Part shown: positions 31,911 to 44,736 of the stretch, piece after piece
How positions within the stretch are numbered: position 1 is the first letter of the stretch
Layout of the letters: every line of letters begins with the position of its first letter
Source: Climacium dendroides
Lineage: Eukaryota > Streptophyta > Bryopsida > Hypnales > Climaciaceae
NCBI GenBank assembly: GCA_950106755.1
Contig: OX467088.1
Coordinates: forward strand, 31,024,401 to 31,088,400
Direction: 5' to 3'
DNA length: 64,000 bases
Notes under the pieces: model-generated
Told to the model about the DNA's origin: nothing
The model's database searches: none
The model's input: only the letters and a program-made list of their open reading frames with translations
Translations under genes and position numbers: made by a program

Positions 31911-34900
31911 TAGGCATAGTGATGTGACTTCGCTCACATCACCAACTGTACATTTACGCTGGATGCCAAGAACATTGCAACATTTCAAGTATAATTTGGT
32001 ATTTCATGCCAACGCACAATGCAATGGGACAATACGAGGACCACCAACACAAAGGCCAGACATCCTTTTCTATTAAGTATGAAAAATGCCCGTTTCGTAG
32101 CTTGCTCAAAAATAGGCATTGTGGCGAACTGTGCCAAAGCGGGCCACCTCCACTAACAACACAGATATACCTAACAGCACGTGGGAACATAGAGGTCATA
32201 CTAAGACTACTATTGCTGCACACCTGTAGTTAACCCCTCAGCACCTCTTGCCCCCCCAAAAGGGGCACTACTCTAAATTGAAGTTGATCCTATAACTTCA
32301 CAAATCCAATGTTTATTACCTTGTGTTTACTTAAGGGAAATAAGATTACTATATGGAGGTCTGCCAAGTGGGGTTGGACGTGTACATAATCGGTAAATGG
32401 AGTGGGTGGCCTTTGTTATCTAGAAGGGTACAAGAAAATTGCTACTTTTCTCTTTGGATAAGTTCCAAGGTAATAGGGGCAACACTAGTGGCCGGTTGCA
32501 AATGCTTGGGGTATGACATCTCTAATTCGATTTCCTTGCATATGTTTGTAGTGCAAGGTGACTGAATTACGTATAAGTCAATCCTATACCTAGCAGCCTG
32601 TCTGTTCAAGCGTTTCAAACTTCGTTGCCTTTCATTCAAGGTTTGACTTTGAAGATTTTATACGCTAAACTCAATCCTAAATTGGACAAGTGACCCATAA
32701 CTTCTTCCTACTCTTGTGGCTATAATTTCAGGAGCATTTCATGATTCTTCCTGTTGAAGATTCTATAAAACTAACCTTACGGAAGACAACAACTATTAGT
32801 AACAATGTATGAATCTAGCAAAACTGAATTCAAGACAATACAAAGAGGTAATGAATTGGCATGTGAAGACAAGCACCTTCTCTAGGAAATAGATAGAGCA
32901 CGCCCCAACATCTTCATGAAAAGAAAGATCCACCAAAACTGATGAAAGGGAGGATCCACCAAAAAATTCTCCACATTAGTTTCAATGAGTTCGTATTAAA
33001 GAACATGAACAGTACCAGTACCTTCGTAACGTGCCTATCAGTGATGCACAGTTACGTCTCTTCAATCATTAATATCTGATTTCCAATGCGTACGAGGTTT
33101 ATGTTATGATATAGAATTCAAACTGAATTCCTAAAACGTAAAACAATTGACAAATTTTAATTTCCACAATGATGGCGAGAGTCTACGAACTGTTACATCT
33201 TATTGGTCAACAACATGGTAGCTATATTCTTAATGGATTCACTTGTTCTCATAGTGCGTGCATTTTGAACTCCAAACCATAAATATTTAATGGTCAAGAA
33301 CATGGTGGCATCAATCTTTTGCCTTCAATTATACTCATGATGCCTTGTTCAACTTGAATTCAGGAACGTGATACTTAAATTAAGAATGAGGATACCCAAA
33401 GGATCACAATTTATATTTTTTTATGAAAGGAAAAATCATATTTACAAACAAGAGAGTGCTAGGTTCAGGGCTTAAAAAAAATTATATTTATCAAGGACTG
33501 ACAGTGCACCATTCCAAACTCCAACCACAAACAGTGCACCATTCCAAACTCCAACCACAAACAGTGCTGTTTTAGGCACAAATACTTTCAATTTTCAAAA
33601 GGTGACTACAGGGTGAGAGTATGAAACTAAAAATTAAGATTTCTAGAACCGGAGACGCTGTGACATTGAAAAATCACGTAATTTCAGATTTCGATATTGT
33701 ATCTCCTTACAACTTTTACATTTGCACCAAGTTCAGATTCGGACAAAGATATCAACTGAAGAAAACAATCTTGAGGATAGAAACCAAAAAAGGAGAGCAA
33801 ATCTGAAATATATATTGGAAGAAAAAAGAGGTTGAAATATATGCATTGGTAATTGAAATTTTGAAAGAATCCCAGAATACATTCACCACTACCTAACTAT
33901 TCAGTTCTTCCAATTTTTTCATGAACCTACTATGGACAAACTAACAAATCAATCAAATTCACCAAAACATTGGACTTGTGAATCCTCCAGTATTCCCTAA
34001 ATATCTGATTCCACTAAAAGTCCCTAAATATCTGAATTCTTACACAATGAGTGGCAAGCTCAAGACAACAGCAATAGCAGTGGCAATGTGATTACTGATT
34101 TGTAAAAAATATATCATGAGCATCACAAGTTTGATCCTTCTGTTTCAAGAGGAAAACTTTTTCAGATTCTTATCAAATGATCCTGGTCGTAATCCATATT
34201 AGAAGTAAGCAGATTAATTAAACCAAAGGCGAATAATAAACTTACTTAAATTCAACAACGATATTGGACATGAGTTGAAGGACTACTAAAGCACTGCGAC
34301 ATTTGCGTTTCACCTGAACTTGGCCTGAATTGACAAGGGGTATCAAGGAACGAGCCAAATCTCCAGGAATACGTCCAACTTGGTATCCCAGCTCAAAAGA
34401 AGGTCAACATTCGGAATAGTAAATTAGGAGGAAGGTACGTTTATCTCACCAGGTAGTAATTGGTTAGTACAACTCAGAGACAACTGTGGCTATTTTCAGT
34501 TTCAGAAACGATGAAGTGTTAAGAAAATTCTGCGATGGATGGAGAGAAAAACATTACCTCTGCTAACCTCCGACAAGAAAAGAGGACGATTTCAGTGGCT
34601 GCTGTTGCACCCTTGCCTCGTCCACAAGGCCCCCTCCTAGCATGTGCAGCACTAGCTGGCTTAGGAAAGTAGAACTACAAAGAATCCCCAACTTCAAGCT
34701 TGGGACCCTTGCAAATAGAGAAGCCCAGAACTTCGGCTTCGCCTAGCATAACCCAGTCACTGTTGGAGCCACTCCGACGTGCAGCAAACTTTGAGTAGGT
34801 GGAGATTCAGGTCGAAAAGGACGCAATGAATTGAACAGCATGTATGGGACCAACAATTCCTGCGACAGATCGGTGAGTACGAAGGTGTACACATGTGCAT

Positions 34901-35820
34901 GCAGTGCGGCGGAAGAAGCCACCGCAAAGAGAATTCTATTTTTAGATTTTGTTTTATCCGTAAAGTCTGGCAGTGCTTCACTTTTCGGGGTAATTCTCTG
35001 TTGGAAGCCCCAGTGACAGTGCTATTTGAGCGTGACGTTCGGTCCCACTGCATTTAATTTTTGCATGCCGCCACCCCAAGTCCGACTCAGCGCAGCTTCG
35101 GCTCCGACTCCAGTGCAGCTTCGGCCACCGCTCTAGCTCCGACTCAAGCGCAAGTACCAAACAAGTTGCGATTTTTTTGTTGCGACAAGTTGCGACTATT
35201 GAATACTTTCTTCGTCGAGTACTTTTGTTTTTCCTTCGGTGGTTGATGGTTTGCCAAGCGCGGACATGACACTCTCGGGGCCGTGAGCATTTGTTTGTAA
35301 GCCCTGACTTGAATACGATTGTATTGTTGTTGCTATTCCGCCGTTGCTGTTGCACCTTTCCTTTTCCTGTTGAGTTGCTGTTGTTCCCCCCTTGCAAGCC
35401 ATAATGTTTATTCAGTTTGAATTGAAATGGGCTCTTGTTGTTAATTTCATTTTATTTTGAAGTTAAGGAGAACTAGTAGCATCCAGTTCAATCGTGTGGC
35501 GCACTGTCCAGGTCGTCTACATGACGTCTGAACTTCTGTTCCGTACCGGAACCATTGAAGTGGCGAACAATATTAGAAATCAAACGTAACATGGCTAACA
35601 TTAGAATGGGTTTGAAGTATACGTAGCAATAAAAAAATACTATTTTATACTCACTGATCATGTGTGATGAATTATACCCAACAAGTAACGATTACCAAAC
35701 AAAGTCACACTCAGATCTTTTTGTGCCTTTGACATCTCTGATGATAGATTAGGCTAGTTGATCGCTCGTGTCAGCTCTTCTTTTTCCAGCAACGTAGACT
35801 TCCGTTTGAATTGCAGGTTT
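31911..35820. other. CACTA interior without a recognisable gene
   Basis: Several short ORFs occur but none shows family motifs. A perfect 31-bp direct duplication containing AGTGCACCATTCCAAACTCC lies near 33500-33565. Around 34560-35400 the base composition is less AT-rich, with pyrimidine tracts, and may hold captured gene pieces I cannot identify. Confidence 0.4.
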
Positions 35821-36935
35821 CACTAGAAGAAAAATGTGTCCGTTGCAACCCACTGAGATGCGACTATGTGTCCTATACAACTGAGATGCGACTGTAGCCC
35901 TCTATATTTGCACCAAATTTCACGTGTATGTAGTTGTAGTCGCAAAGTAGTCGGAAAATGAAGAATAGGGTTACGATATTGTAATAGAAGAACTGACATG
36001 AGGTATTCTACATCCAGTATTCATCGCAGTTGTCCATGTGGACAGCTATCCGCGAAGTAGAGTCCATCGTGGAAAAATGCAATCGCTCTAATTACAGGCT
36101 GCAACTAAAAACTAGAAGATTGCAACTTAGAAATGACTCAAATGCAACTAAAGAACAAGTGCAATGCAACTAGAACATGACTGAAAATCGACTCAATTGT
36201 CCCATATCGATTGTCAAGAATACCATCAGCTTGAACAGATAAGAATGGTAAGTTATAGCATTCTTGTGTAATGATTTTTTATAGTGAAATTCTAATATTT
36301 ATATATTTTGTAGATTTTTACACTTTGTAGATTTCTACAATTTGTAGATTTCTATAATCTACAACTCTATAAATTATAACCAAGTCGCAAACTAGTTGCA
36401 AACCAGTTGTATGTCAATCGCAAACTAGTTGCACACTAATCGCAAACTAGTTGCATACTAGTTGCAAACCAGTTGTATGTCAATCGCAAACTAGTTGCAC
36501 ATTAGTCGCAAACGAGTTGCACATCAATCGCAAACGAGTTGCACATCAATCACAAACTAGTTGCACACCAATTGCAAACCAGTTGTATGTCAGTCGCAAA
36601 CCAGTTGCACTCTACTCGCAAACGAGTTGCACATCAATCGCAAACTAGTTGCACACCAGTTGTATGTCAATCGCAAACTAGTTGCACATTAGTCGCAAAC
36701 CAATTGCACACAAATAAGTGAAATAACTTCCACATCAGCAACTACGTCACAGCAGTTCATCGACGAAGTTCTCCATTGCCTATCGAATGACAAACAACTT
36801 TACGACTGCAGTGCAACTCATGCGACTTGTCCACTGCGACTACGGACTCCAGAATATCATCAAGTCGCAAATGTCCGATACAACTACAAACTAGTCGCAA
36901 ACCGCAGTCGCAAAACCCTACTTTTTCTTCTAGTG
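35821..36935. mobile_element. Small non-autonomous CACTA-like element (1,115 bp) nested in the CACTA
   Basis: It starts CACTAGAAGAAAAA and ends with the exact inverted complement (TTTTTCTTCTAGTG), a 14-bp terminal repeat. It is flanked by TTT on both sides (35818-35820 and 36936-36938), a 3-bp target duplication. No transposase ORF is inside. It carries its own subterminal-like motif, GCAACTAGTTGCGA, different from that of the host CACTA, so it belongs to another family. Confidence 0.85.
36375..36720 (+). repeat. About 22-bp tandem repeat in the small CACTA-like element
   Basis: Around 15 units of the type TCGCAAACTAGTTGCACATCAA occur, with variation. ACTAGT is palindromic, and the repeats are rich in GCAA/TTGC pairs. 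Confidence 0.85.
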
Positions 36936-36938
36936 TTT

Positions 36939-38291
36939 CATACGCAGTTGCACAAAATGAGAGAATGTGCTGTTTAATGAGGTAACGTATCATGGACCAT
37001 GTACCCTTAGTGCCCAGTAGAAACCCAGTTCGGGTCATCCCGCTTACAACTTCCAAATTTCGTGCTTTTCTGTTTCTCTTCTTTGACACTACTCACTCAC
37101 AAGGCATTCTAGGTAGTCAAAATGGGTGGTAGCACATCAGTGCGCTGAAGTCCACGAACACTGATTCCCAGAAAGACATTTAAGCTAAAGACCTGACTTG
37201 GCATCCCTTACTGCAAACCCATCCATTTTGGTGGCGCCTTGGTCAGAATTTGTGGCCATTGCGAATTCATCCTCTGGTGACGACGCAGCGCTCACTCTCT
37301 AACTGCCGATAACTCAATGCTGAAGTTGAAGCAGAAGAAGCTGAAGAAGTGTCCCCGTGTTTGTGACATCGCCTTGCCTGGAGCCTGCACCGTCTGAAGA
37401 CCACGTACGGTATGCATTTCCGTGGTTGTTCGTTTTTCAACCATGTTCTCCTTCAACCCCATTCGTGAGGTTCATTTCGTTCTGTAATGTGATGCAGTCA
37501 TCACTTTTGGATAGGAAAGTAGCGTGCACTTGGTGTGTGTTGCTATATGGTTACCAGTTGACAAGCGGTGAGATCCTGGTCAGCATTTAGAACGTTTGTG
37601 ATGAAAGTTTTTTCAGATTGTTGAGGCTGTTTCAACCATATTTTCTTTTTTCTTTTTTTCCCACTTCGCTCTTGCAGTGCTATATTGGCAATAGAGGAAA
37701 TAACAAGCTATACTAGTGATTCTTTAGAACAAGTGTGTTTGCTGTTTTTAGGGCAGTGTAGTGCAACATTTTTATAACAAGTACGTTAATGCACATCACT
37801 TATTATTTGTTTATTTACATTGGGCATTTGTAGGAGACAATCCATTCTTGACCATTTGAAGGAATTTGCACATCTGTGTGGTGATTCACATGAGTGGGAG
37901 AAAGTTGAAATGTGCTGAAATAGAGTTTGAGAGGTTTTCCGAAATTTTCAAATTTTTATGACATAAAATGGATTTACTATGAATTATTTACCTAAAAACA
38001 GTGTTCCTCCCATACTGGTGATGTAGGACGTGCTTTTCTTTACCATGGCTTGACAACAACATCAATGAAGGGCTGCTTACAATATTGAGAGACTTGTAAA
38101 CAATCATAATTCACAACAATTGTTCCAAGTCTTTCATTACTATTCATCTCTTCATGTATCGAAAGAGCAAACCATACACTACAAGAACTTGGGATTAATT
38201 AGGAATGACTTGCATCCCATAGTGTTGTGTATTGTCGTTGTTTTTCTTATTTGTTTGTTCACTTGGGATTTAAGTAAACAAGCACAATAGC
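36939..38291. other. CACTA interior without a recognisable gene
   Basis: Short ORFs only. One on the minus strand (36939-37089 region) has a basic start, MSKKRNRKARNLEVV, but no family match that I recognise. The stretch likely contains the promoter of the rightward TNPA-like gene. Confidence 0.35.
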
Positions 38292-38416
38292 ATGGATTCA
38301 GAGATCACTGAGTACGAGAGGTTGAGAAAGGAAAATATTCAAAGGAACTCACAAAAATTGAGTGATCTAGGCTTGTTGGACATTGCGACAGAATTGGCAA
38401 ACATCAGAGAAACAAG
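38292..38416 (+). CDS. TNPA-like gene, first exon
   Basis: ATG at 38292 opens MDSEITEYERLRKENIQRN, then LSDLGLLDIATELANIRETR, ending in a strong GTAAGA donor at 38417. The pattern Y-E-x-x-R-x-x-N-I-x-x-N-x-x-L-x-x-L-G-L is common at the start of plant CACTA accessory proteins. The exon ends two bases into a codon, and joining to 38613 after an ATCAG acceptor gives Arg and keeps the next frame open, which supports the model. Confidence 0.65.
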
Positions 38417-38612
38417 GTAAGATACTAAGCTCTACGTAGTTTTTAAGAATTAAATGGATTCGTGTATTGAACTTTTGTGAAATTAAAACCATTGCCCGTG
38501 TTCAATATTAATGAATGTACATGTTGAAGTTCATTGTAGGAAATTTTGTTTTTATTAAACTTAATGAAGAGGCCTGACCCATGTATTTTTTGACTTTAAT
38601 CAATCACATCAG

Positions 38613-38895
38613 GGCTTTAGGATTGAGAACTATGGAGGATATCTTGGCGACAATGACAAGACAAATAGCTAATTTGCCAGATGATGTGCAAGTGGAATTG
38701 TTTCGCACAATTGCTAGTTTTCCAGCAATTACGTTTCCTATATTGGAAATGACTTCTAATCATCTTGCGGGGATTTTTGAGAGCAGTCGCGACGTGCCCC
38801 TTGATAAACCAGAAGGTATAAATCGAGGAAAAGGAGTGGAGAACTCTGGCACTATCTTACCAACATTGGAGAGGCACACACGGGCAACAACGTAG
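38613..38895 (+). CDS. TNPA-like gene, second exon
   Basis: The frame reads ALGLRTMEDILATMTRQIANLPDDVQVELFRT and onward to a TAG at 38893-38895. After the TAG the same frame continues open (RALLGRSFDINSGGNDKEVEEE), so the stop may be a recent nonsense change. The region looks helical; no named domain. It follows the first exon in phase. Confidence 0.5.
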
Positions 38896-39619
38896 AGGGC
38901 TTTACTAGGACGTAGTTTTGACATCAACTCAGGAGGCAATGACAAAGAAGTAGAAGAAGAAACATTGCAGGAAGACTGTTGTAAGTCGAAGGTTAGCTTC
39001 AGTCCTTTCCTATTGGAACTAATTGTGCTGGAGAAAGACACATAATTCATTGAATTGTAAAGAAATTTTCCATCATTGTTGAAGTGTTTCATTATTGCAA
39101 TTGCCATATGTATGTGGTTAGTTGTAGTTTACAATTTCTCTTTAAAAGTGCATTAATTTATAGACTCATAATTTGTCTTCAACAATTTGGTATTAGTCAT
39201 TTCTGACTTTCAATAGTTTTAAAGGTTGATGTTTGTGAGAGAGAAGAAGGAACACAGAATTTGTAAATCAAGTTACTCTCACATGAGCACATGTGATTCA
39301 TTAGAGTTAAACTAAGTCAATACATAAGCCTTATTTGTAGTAATGACCAATTACAATACATTGTACTGTAAAATGATCATGTCTAATTCACCGTAGTCAT
39401 GAATAGCAACGCTTTGTTCACTTCCAACTGAAGAATTTAGAATTGTGTGTACTGTTAGTCTGTATTGATTTACTGTAACTTCGTGGCAAGCAATATTCAT
39501 TTGTTGAGACATTTTGTAGTGATGTATCATCTATTGTGACTGTGAGCAGTTAGTAATGATATTTTGTGAGTGAAAGCCAAGTCTTCATAGGTGTTCTGAA
39601 AAAATGTTTTGTGACTGCA
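38896..39619. other. Non-coding stretch of the CACTA element
   Basis: Apart from the read-through frame to about 39045, nothing gene-like is visible; probably intronic. Confidence 0.35.
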
Positions 39620-40330
39620 AGTCAATTGAAAAATAATCATTTGTGACTCCCTGTAGTCACAAATATTATTATGTGACTTCAAGCCCAGTCACAAATGGTG
39701 TTTTATGACTGTCTATAGACGGAAATGACCTTTTATAACTATTTGTAGTCACAAACATTATTATGTGACTTGAAGCCCAGTCGGAAATGGTGTTTTATGA
39801 CTGCGTGTAGTCAGAAATGAGCTTTTATAACTAATTGTAGTCACAAATATTATTATGTGACTTCAAGCCCAGTCACAAATGGTGTTTTATGACTGTCTTT
39901 AGACGAAAATGACCTTTTATAACTAATTGTAGTCACAAACATTATTATGTGACTTGAAGCCCAGTCGGAAATGGTGTTCTATGACTGTCGGTAGACAGAA
40001 ATGACCTTTTATAACTAATTGTAGACACAAATATTATAATGTGGCTTGAAGCCCAGTCACAAATGGTGTTGTGTGACTACTTGTAGTCATAAATGACCTT
40101 TTATAACTAATTGTAGTCACAAACATTATTATGTGACTTGAAGCCCAGTCGGAAATGGTGTTCTATGACTGCGTGTAGTCAGAAATGAGCTTTTATAACT
40201 AATTGTAGTCACAAACATTATTATGTGACTTGAAGCCCAGTCGCTAATGGTGTTCTATGACTGTTTGTAGGTAGACATTAGCTTTTTTTCAAATTTGTAG
40301 TCAGAAGTGATCTTTCGTGACTGTTTGTAG
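39620..40330 (+). repeat. 92-bp tandem repeat inside the CACTA element
   Basis: AATGGTGTT recurs at 39694, 39786, 39878, 39970, 40062, 40154 and 40246, exactly 92 bp apart. Each unit has GTAGTCACAAA, TTATGTGACTT and AAGCCCAGTC, again TGACT/AGTCA pairs in both orientations. It lies in an intron-like interval between TNPA-like exons. Confidence 0.95.
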
Positions 40331-40654
40331 TTTGGAGAGGCCAATTACAAAGATTTGTGCTCATTGTAGACATTTTTTTGATAGACATGAGGTAGAAATT
40401 AGGAGTTCAGACTCATGTGATGAAAATTAGATAATTAGAATTTGCATTTCCTAGAGAGTAACTCAGAAGTTACACTTCATGTTGTGTAAAAATTTTTTTT
40501 TTTTTTTTTTTTTGAGTTATGTAGGACATGAAGGTCCTCCTCCTATACTTATTATACTCATATTATAAGTTGTTTCTTTCTGCATTTACAGTTGCTTAGC
40601 CATCAACATCATCACCCTAGGCCGTAGCCCAAGGAAGCCACACGGAAGAAAAAG

Positions 40655-41470
40655 ATGACTTCATCAACAGAAATGATGGTCACAACACCATTGGAAGAGG
40701 ACAATTTTTTGTTCGATGACACAGAGGAGACAATGATGGGGGAGGAATCGGATGAAGATATTGAGCAACACTTTAGTACGGAGGAGGATGGAGATGTCCC
40801 AAATGAAGAGTTGTCCAATGATGTAGTGGATGAGTTGGAGTTACGGGAAGTCAGCATATTGAAGCGCATGGCAAAGAGTGGAGCAAACTTGAAGGAAGTA
40901 CGTGAGAAAATGCGGAAACTGAGTGGAAATGAAGGGAAGGAAGTTAGCAATGTGGACCGAAGCAGAAGTCTTCAACGACAATCCAATTTGAAGCAATTCA
41001 GGAGGGATCTGCAGAAGGTTGATGATAGAGATTGGGTTGAAGTGGACCTTGTCGGTTGTCCTACAGGAGTGCATAGGGCGGATTGGTTGACAAAGCTGCG
41101 TGGATATTCTCGTGATTTGGATTGGAGTGTGGATGACTTCAATTCACATCCCCGACCTCTGCTATTAGCAATCAAGGACAAAATGGCATCCAAATTCGAG
41201 TATCGTGGTGGGAAGGGCGATGTTCCTGATAATGTCTTCTTCCGCATTTTGAGGTCCCAAATGAAGACAAAGAGAGCAAACATGAAGAAATTGATAGAGG
41301 CCGAAGCTCCCATTCCCAGAACTGTGAAGGCTCATCATGTAGAGAACTTCAAAAAGCTCATCAAGAGGACAGACAAAGTAGCATATTCAGAACGCATGAA
41401 GGTTGCACGGCAAACCGTGCAAAAAGTGTCCTACAGTGGCCGATCTGAGGGAGAAGTGAAGTCACGACTG
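40655..41470 (+). CDS. TNPA-like gene, Transposase_24-type exon 1
   Basis: ATG at 40655 gives an acidic N-terminus (residues 1-65, rich in Glu and Asp). A basic helical region follows, with WVEVDLVGCPTGVHRADWLTKLRGYSRDLDWSVDDF, then EAPIPRTVKAHHVENFKKLIKRTDK (given in pieces). It ends at a strong GTAAGT donor after RL (41471). The next exon at 42048 supplies GRPPTQMEVEAELA, the end motif of Transposase_24 (En/Spm) proteins, which supports the assignment. In En/Spm, TNPA-like proteins bind the subterminal repeats. Confidence 0.65.
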
Positions 41471-42047
41471 GTAAGTGAAAGAGATGTCTACACTTTTGTA
41501 ACTTCTATTTACGCATGTGATTGTAGATGGGTGTTCGTAGTCATTGTCTTTTAGATTTTATTTTTATAAACATGAAATTCTGAATGTAATATGTGTGCAA
41601 GGTAAACTTTGTTGGTCATATGACAATGCTTAGCCATAAGTAGGACATATTCAGGAGAAGAGGAAATGATGGATAGGATGTTGCTTTCAGTTCTTGCAAT
41701 CATAAATAACAGACATTAATGTACTTAAAATTGTATTTAGATTGTATTGTGACTAAGTATAGTTATATTTAGCCTTGTATGTGACTACTTGAAGTCATAT
41801 TTGGATGTACATGTGAATATGTATAGTCATGTGTAGGTAATCATAAAAGTACATGTGCTCATATTTTGTTTTCAATATGAGAAGTTTCATTTGAAAATAG
41901 TAAGTTATGTTAGTAGTAGTTGTTGTAATTGGACATGTGCATCACAATGTGAAATAGTTTATTGTTTGTCAATGCTTTCAAGAAATTTCACTATGGTTGA
42001 ATGTTTTGGTCTTGAAATTTACACATATAGGGTTGCCGTCATTGTAG

Positions 42048-42482
42048 GCTGCACATTTGGGTAGACCCCCTACTCAAATGGAAGTGGAAGCAGAGCTTGC
42101 TTCACCAGACAAATCAGTGCACATTCGGTCGTCAAATTCAGGAGGGGCGGGTAGTAATTCAAGGAGGGCGGGTAAAGGCATAGAAGAAGTGCGAAACGAA
42201 TTGTATACATTCCAAGAGACTGTGAAGGGAGAATTAAGTGAAATGGGTTCCCTAGTGAAGCAACTTCTGTTTGAAGTCCGCAAGCAGAATGGAAGGAATA
42301 CACACCCGTGTAGTTCTGAAATAGGCACCACAGTGCCGGAAGTTGCAGGTGGTGAGGAGATCATGGAGGAATTGGTAGGTTTGAAGGAACTTAACCCTCA
42401 GAAGATACAGGAAGAAACAGCCACAGAAGCACATGTATTGAACGTGACGAAATGTGTTGAGGTAGTGCATGCAACAGTGCAG
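42048..42482 (+). CDS. TNPA-like gene, Transposase_24-type exon 2
   Basis: The acceptor is TTGTAG at 42047, and the exon reads AAHLGRPPTQMEVEAELASPD. The LGRPPT-x(3)-E-x(2)-L pattern closes the Transposase_24 domain in plant CACTA proteins. A coiled-coil stretch follows (VRNELYTFQETVKGELSEMGSLVKQLL, in pieces). It ends ATVQ before a GTTCGT donor at 42483. Confidence 0.65.
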
Positions 42483-42609
42483 GTTCGTACAAAAATAAGA
42501 AACTCTTTAGTGTCATTCAATGTAATTGAATAGGTTTTGTTGCTTTTGTATTTGTTTGGAATTTCATGTGATGTGTAGTAGGCAGACATGAAATCTCAAC
42601 TACTAAATT

Positions 42610-42879
42610 GTGGATGTCATTGTGAGTTTAAAGGATGAAGGCACGATTGATAAGTCAAGAAATGTAAAGCAAAAACCTAGCACTTTGCCAGTGCTGGAGC
42701 AAATTGAAGAAGTAATAGATGTTACAAAAGCAAAAAAGGATCAAGGGAGCATGAAGAAGAGGAAGGGCGAGGGTCAGAAATTGTGGGCAGACATAAGTTA
42801 TCAATCTAGGCGCTCAACGTTGACTGGAGGGAAGACTGGTGAGAAGATGAAGGAGGTGCAAGAGGATCCCAAGGTGTAA
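42610..42879 (+). CDS. TNPA-like gene, basic exon
   Basis: A Lys-rich frame (KPSTLPVLEQIEEVIDV, then KKRKGEGQKLWADISYQSRR) ends in TAA at 42877-42879. The acceptor is not clear, because a TAA lies just upstream of the open part. Basic clusters suggest nuclear localisation or DNA binding. Low confidence as an exon. Confidence 0.35.
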   Translation: MDVIVSLKDEGTIDKSRNVKQKPSTLPVLEQIEEVIDVTKAKKDQGSMKKRKGEGQKLWADISYQSRRSTLTGGKTGEKMKEVQEDPKV

Positions 42880-43179
42880 TGGACTACCATGACTGTATTC
42901 AATGTTGCAGTAGTTTATGGTATTGTGTGTGCAAAAGGGGTGGGAACAAGGTATAATTCTTATAGGTGAACATATAATTATGGATTGTGTCCTTCCTTTA
43001 AAATGGTAGATGGTGCAATGTTAGACAGAATGTAGGGAGGTTCATGTTATGGAATATTTTTAGTACGTGTATGAGTTCTGTTGGACATGTTTGTGGATTA
43101 GGTGCCATAACTTGAACAAAAGCATGTGTTCATAATTAGAAGCAGTAATATGTAGAAGAAAACAAGTGCTGGTGGTCAT

Positions 43180-43460
43180 AATCTCTATTATGTGACTGAT
43201 TGCAGTCATTATTTGCATGATGCGACTGACCATAGTGGTAATCTTTAGTACATGACTGGTGTCAGTCATATTATGCAGAATGTGACTGTTGGCAGTCATA
43301 TACTGCTGTGCATCACTAATGCTAGTCATATTCTATAGTATATAACAATTGTCAGTCATATTATATATTTTAGAGTAAATGGCAGTAATATTTTTTAATA
43401 TATAACTAGTGGAAGCTGTATTTTAAAATATATACGTAATGACGACTAAATTTTGTATTA
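43180..43460 (+). repeat. About 47-bp degenerate repeat with TGACT/AGTCA pairs
   Basis: Units such as ATGTGACTGATTGCAGTCAT recur six or so times with decay, within an intron-like interval. Confidence 0.65.
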
Positions 43461-43890
43461 TGTGGGGAGTCATATTAATGTTTTTGTTAGATGTATGTGC
43501 CATACGTTTTCGTATGTAGCTTTGTTAACCTTTGATTATTTGTATCCATTTCTATTTAGAGGGATAGTAATTTCTTGTTTTGGTCTAAGAGGATCCTTTT
43601 GTTGTACAAAGTGTATGCAAAGGAGTATTCGAATTTCTCATTATGTGAAGTCGTACCATGAAGTATATGTTGTCGCATGTTGTGGGGGGCGATAATTTGT
43701 CATCATTTAAATGAAGTGACACTACTATTCCAAGTGTATAATAGTGGGTGTTGTACTTTTGAAGTCTCAAAAGTGTTCTTGAGTCGTATGTATTTATGTT
43801 TCATAATTGATATTTTGTTGTTGTATGTGTTGAATTTATAATTGTTATAATACCATGACATTGAATACTAAATTGTTGATGTGCATGTAG

Positions 43891-44631
43891 ATTGGAGCAA
43901 GAGGCTCTAGAGAACATCATTTGGAATTCGATTCCAAATTAATGGAAGAAGAGCCTTCCAAAAGGAGGGGGCCAATGAGGGCTGCAAAGGTTGGTAAACC
44001 TTCAAAGAAAAAGAATATTTCAGGGAAACTAAAGTTTCCACCGGTGAGAGTTTCGGATGATTCACGAAGAAAGGTACTTGTGTTGAATGTCTTGGGTTTT
44101 CTATGTGACATCCGACCACTGCATGATGGAAAAGAGTGGGGGTTAGGTGGTACGATCCATTATGAGAGAGAGTTTGAAGTCAAAATTAAGAAAAGGGAAG
44201 ACTGTGCAGCTTTTGTGACAATGTTGCAGTATCGGTTTGATGTGGGGATATGGGCTCCAATTGGAGAGGCGCTTCTACAAGAAGTGGCTCGATTCCTAGC
44301 TCGGGGGACACCCATGAAGTGGTGTTTTTTATGGGGAAAGGAAATTGGTGGTGGAAAAAGAGACTTGCATGATTTATTTGACATGATACCAGATCCAACC
44401 CATGGATCGGCTAGGGTCCTTCAAGTGGATTGGGATTCCACAGCTACCTCTAAGTCACCTGGTACAAATGTATTACACATTGCTGCATGGGATCCTCTAG
44501 CTTCAGAAGACAACTTCCTAAAGAACATGAAAGGACCCTTTGAAGTTTTTAGTCAAAATCCTTCCGACATTGAATATTGTGTGATGTTCTTGGACAAGGC
44601 AATCAGTCAGTTACAGAATCCATTGCCCCAG
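43891..44631 (+). CDS. HAD (FCP1/NLI-like) phosphatase exon in the CACTA element
   Basis: The exon runs from a GCATGTAG acceptor to CCCCAG/GTATGT. After a basic N-terminus comes RRKVLVLNVLGFLCDIRP, the FCP1/NLI motif I position, then FDVGIWAPIGEALLQEVARFL (motif II region, GIW in place of IWT), then MKWCFLWG. The order and spacing match plant NLI-type phosphatases. The nucleophile Asp of motif I is replaced (LNVLG instead of LDVNG), and the last acidic motif is altered, so it is probably inactive as an enzyme. It is joined in phase to 44737-45093. Confidence 0.6.
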
Positions 44632-44736
44632 GTATGTATTTTTGAATATGTTGTTTGCCTTTCAATTTCAGAAGTGAAAATGAATCTCCATCGTTTGTTT
44701 ACTTAATGTCTACAGCCATTGTAAATGTAAATGCAG

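Noticed and set aside
36375..36720. Possible CRISPR-like array (regular repeats with short gaps)
   Set aside because: Repeats directly abut and vary, with no unique spacers or cas genes, in a eukaryotic transposon.
36451..36721. Ser/Thr/His-rich ORFs
   Set aside because: Translation of the 22-bp tandem repeat; not genes.
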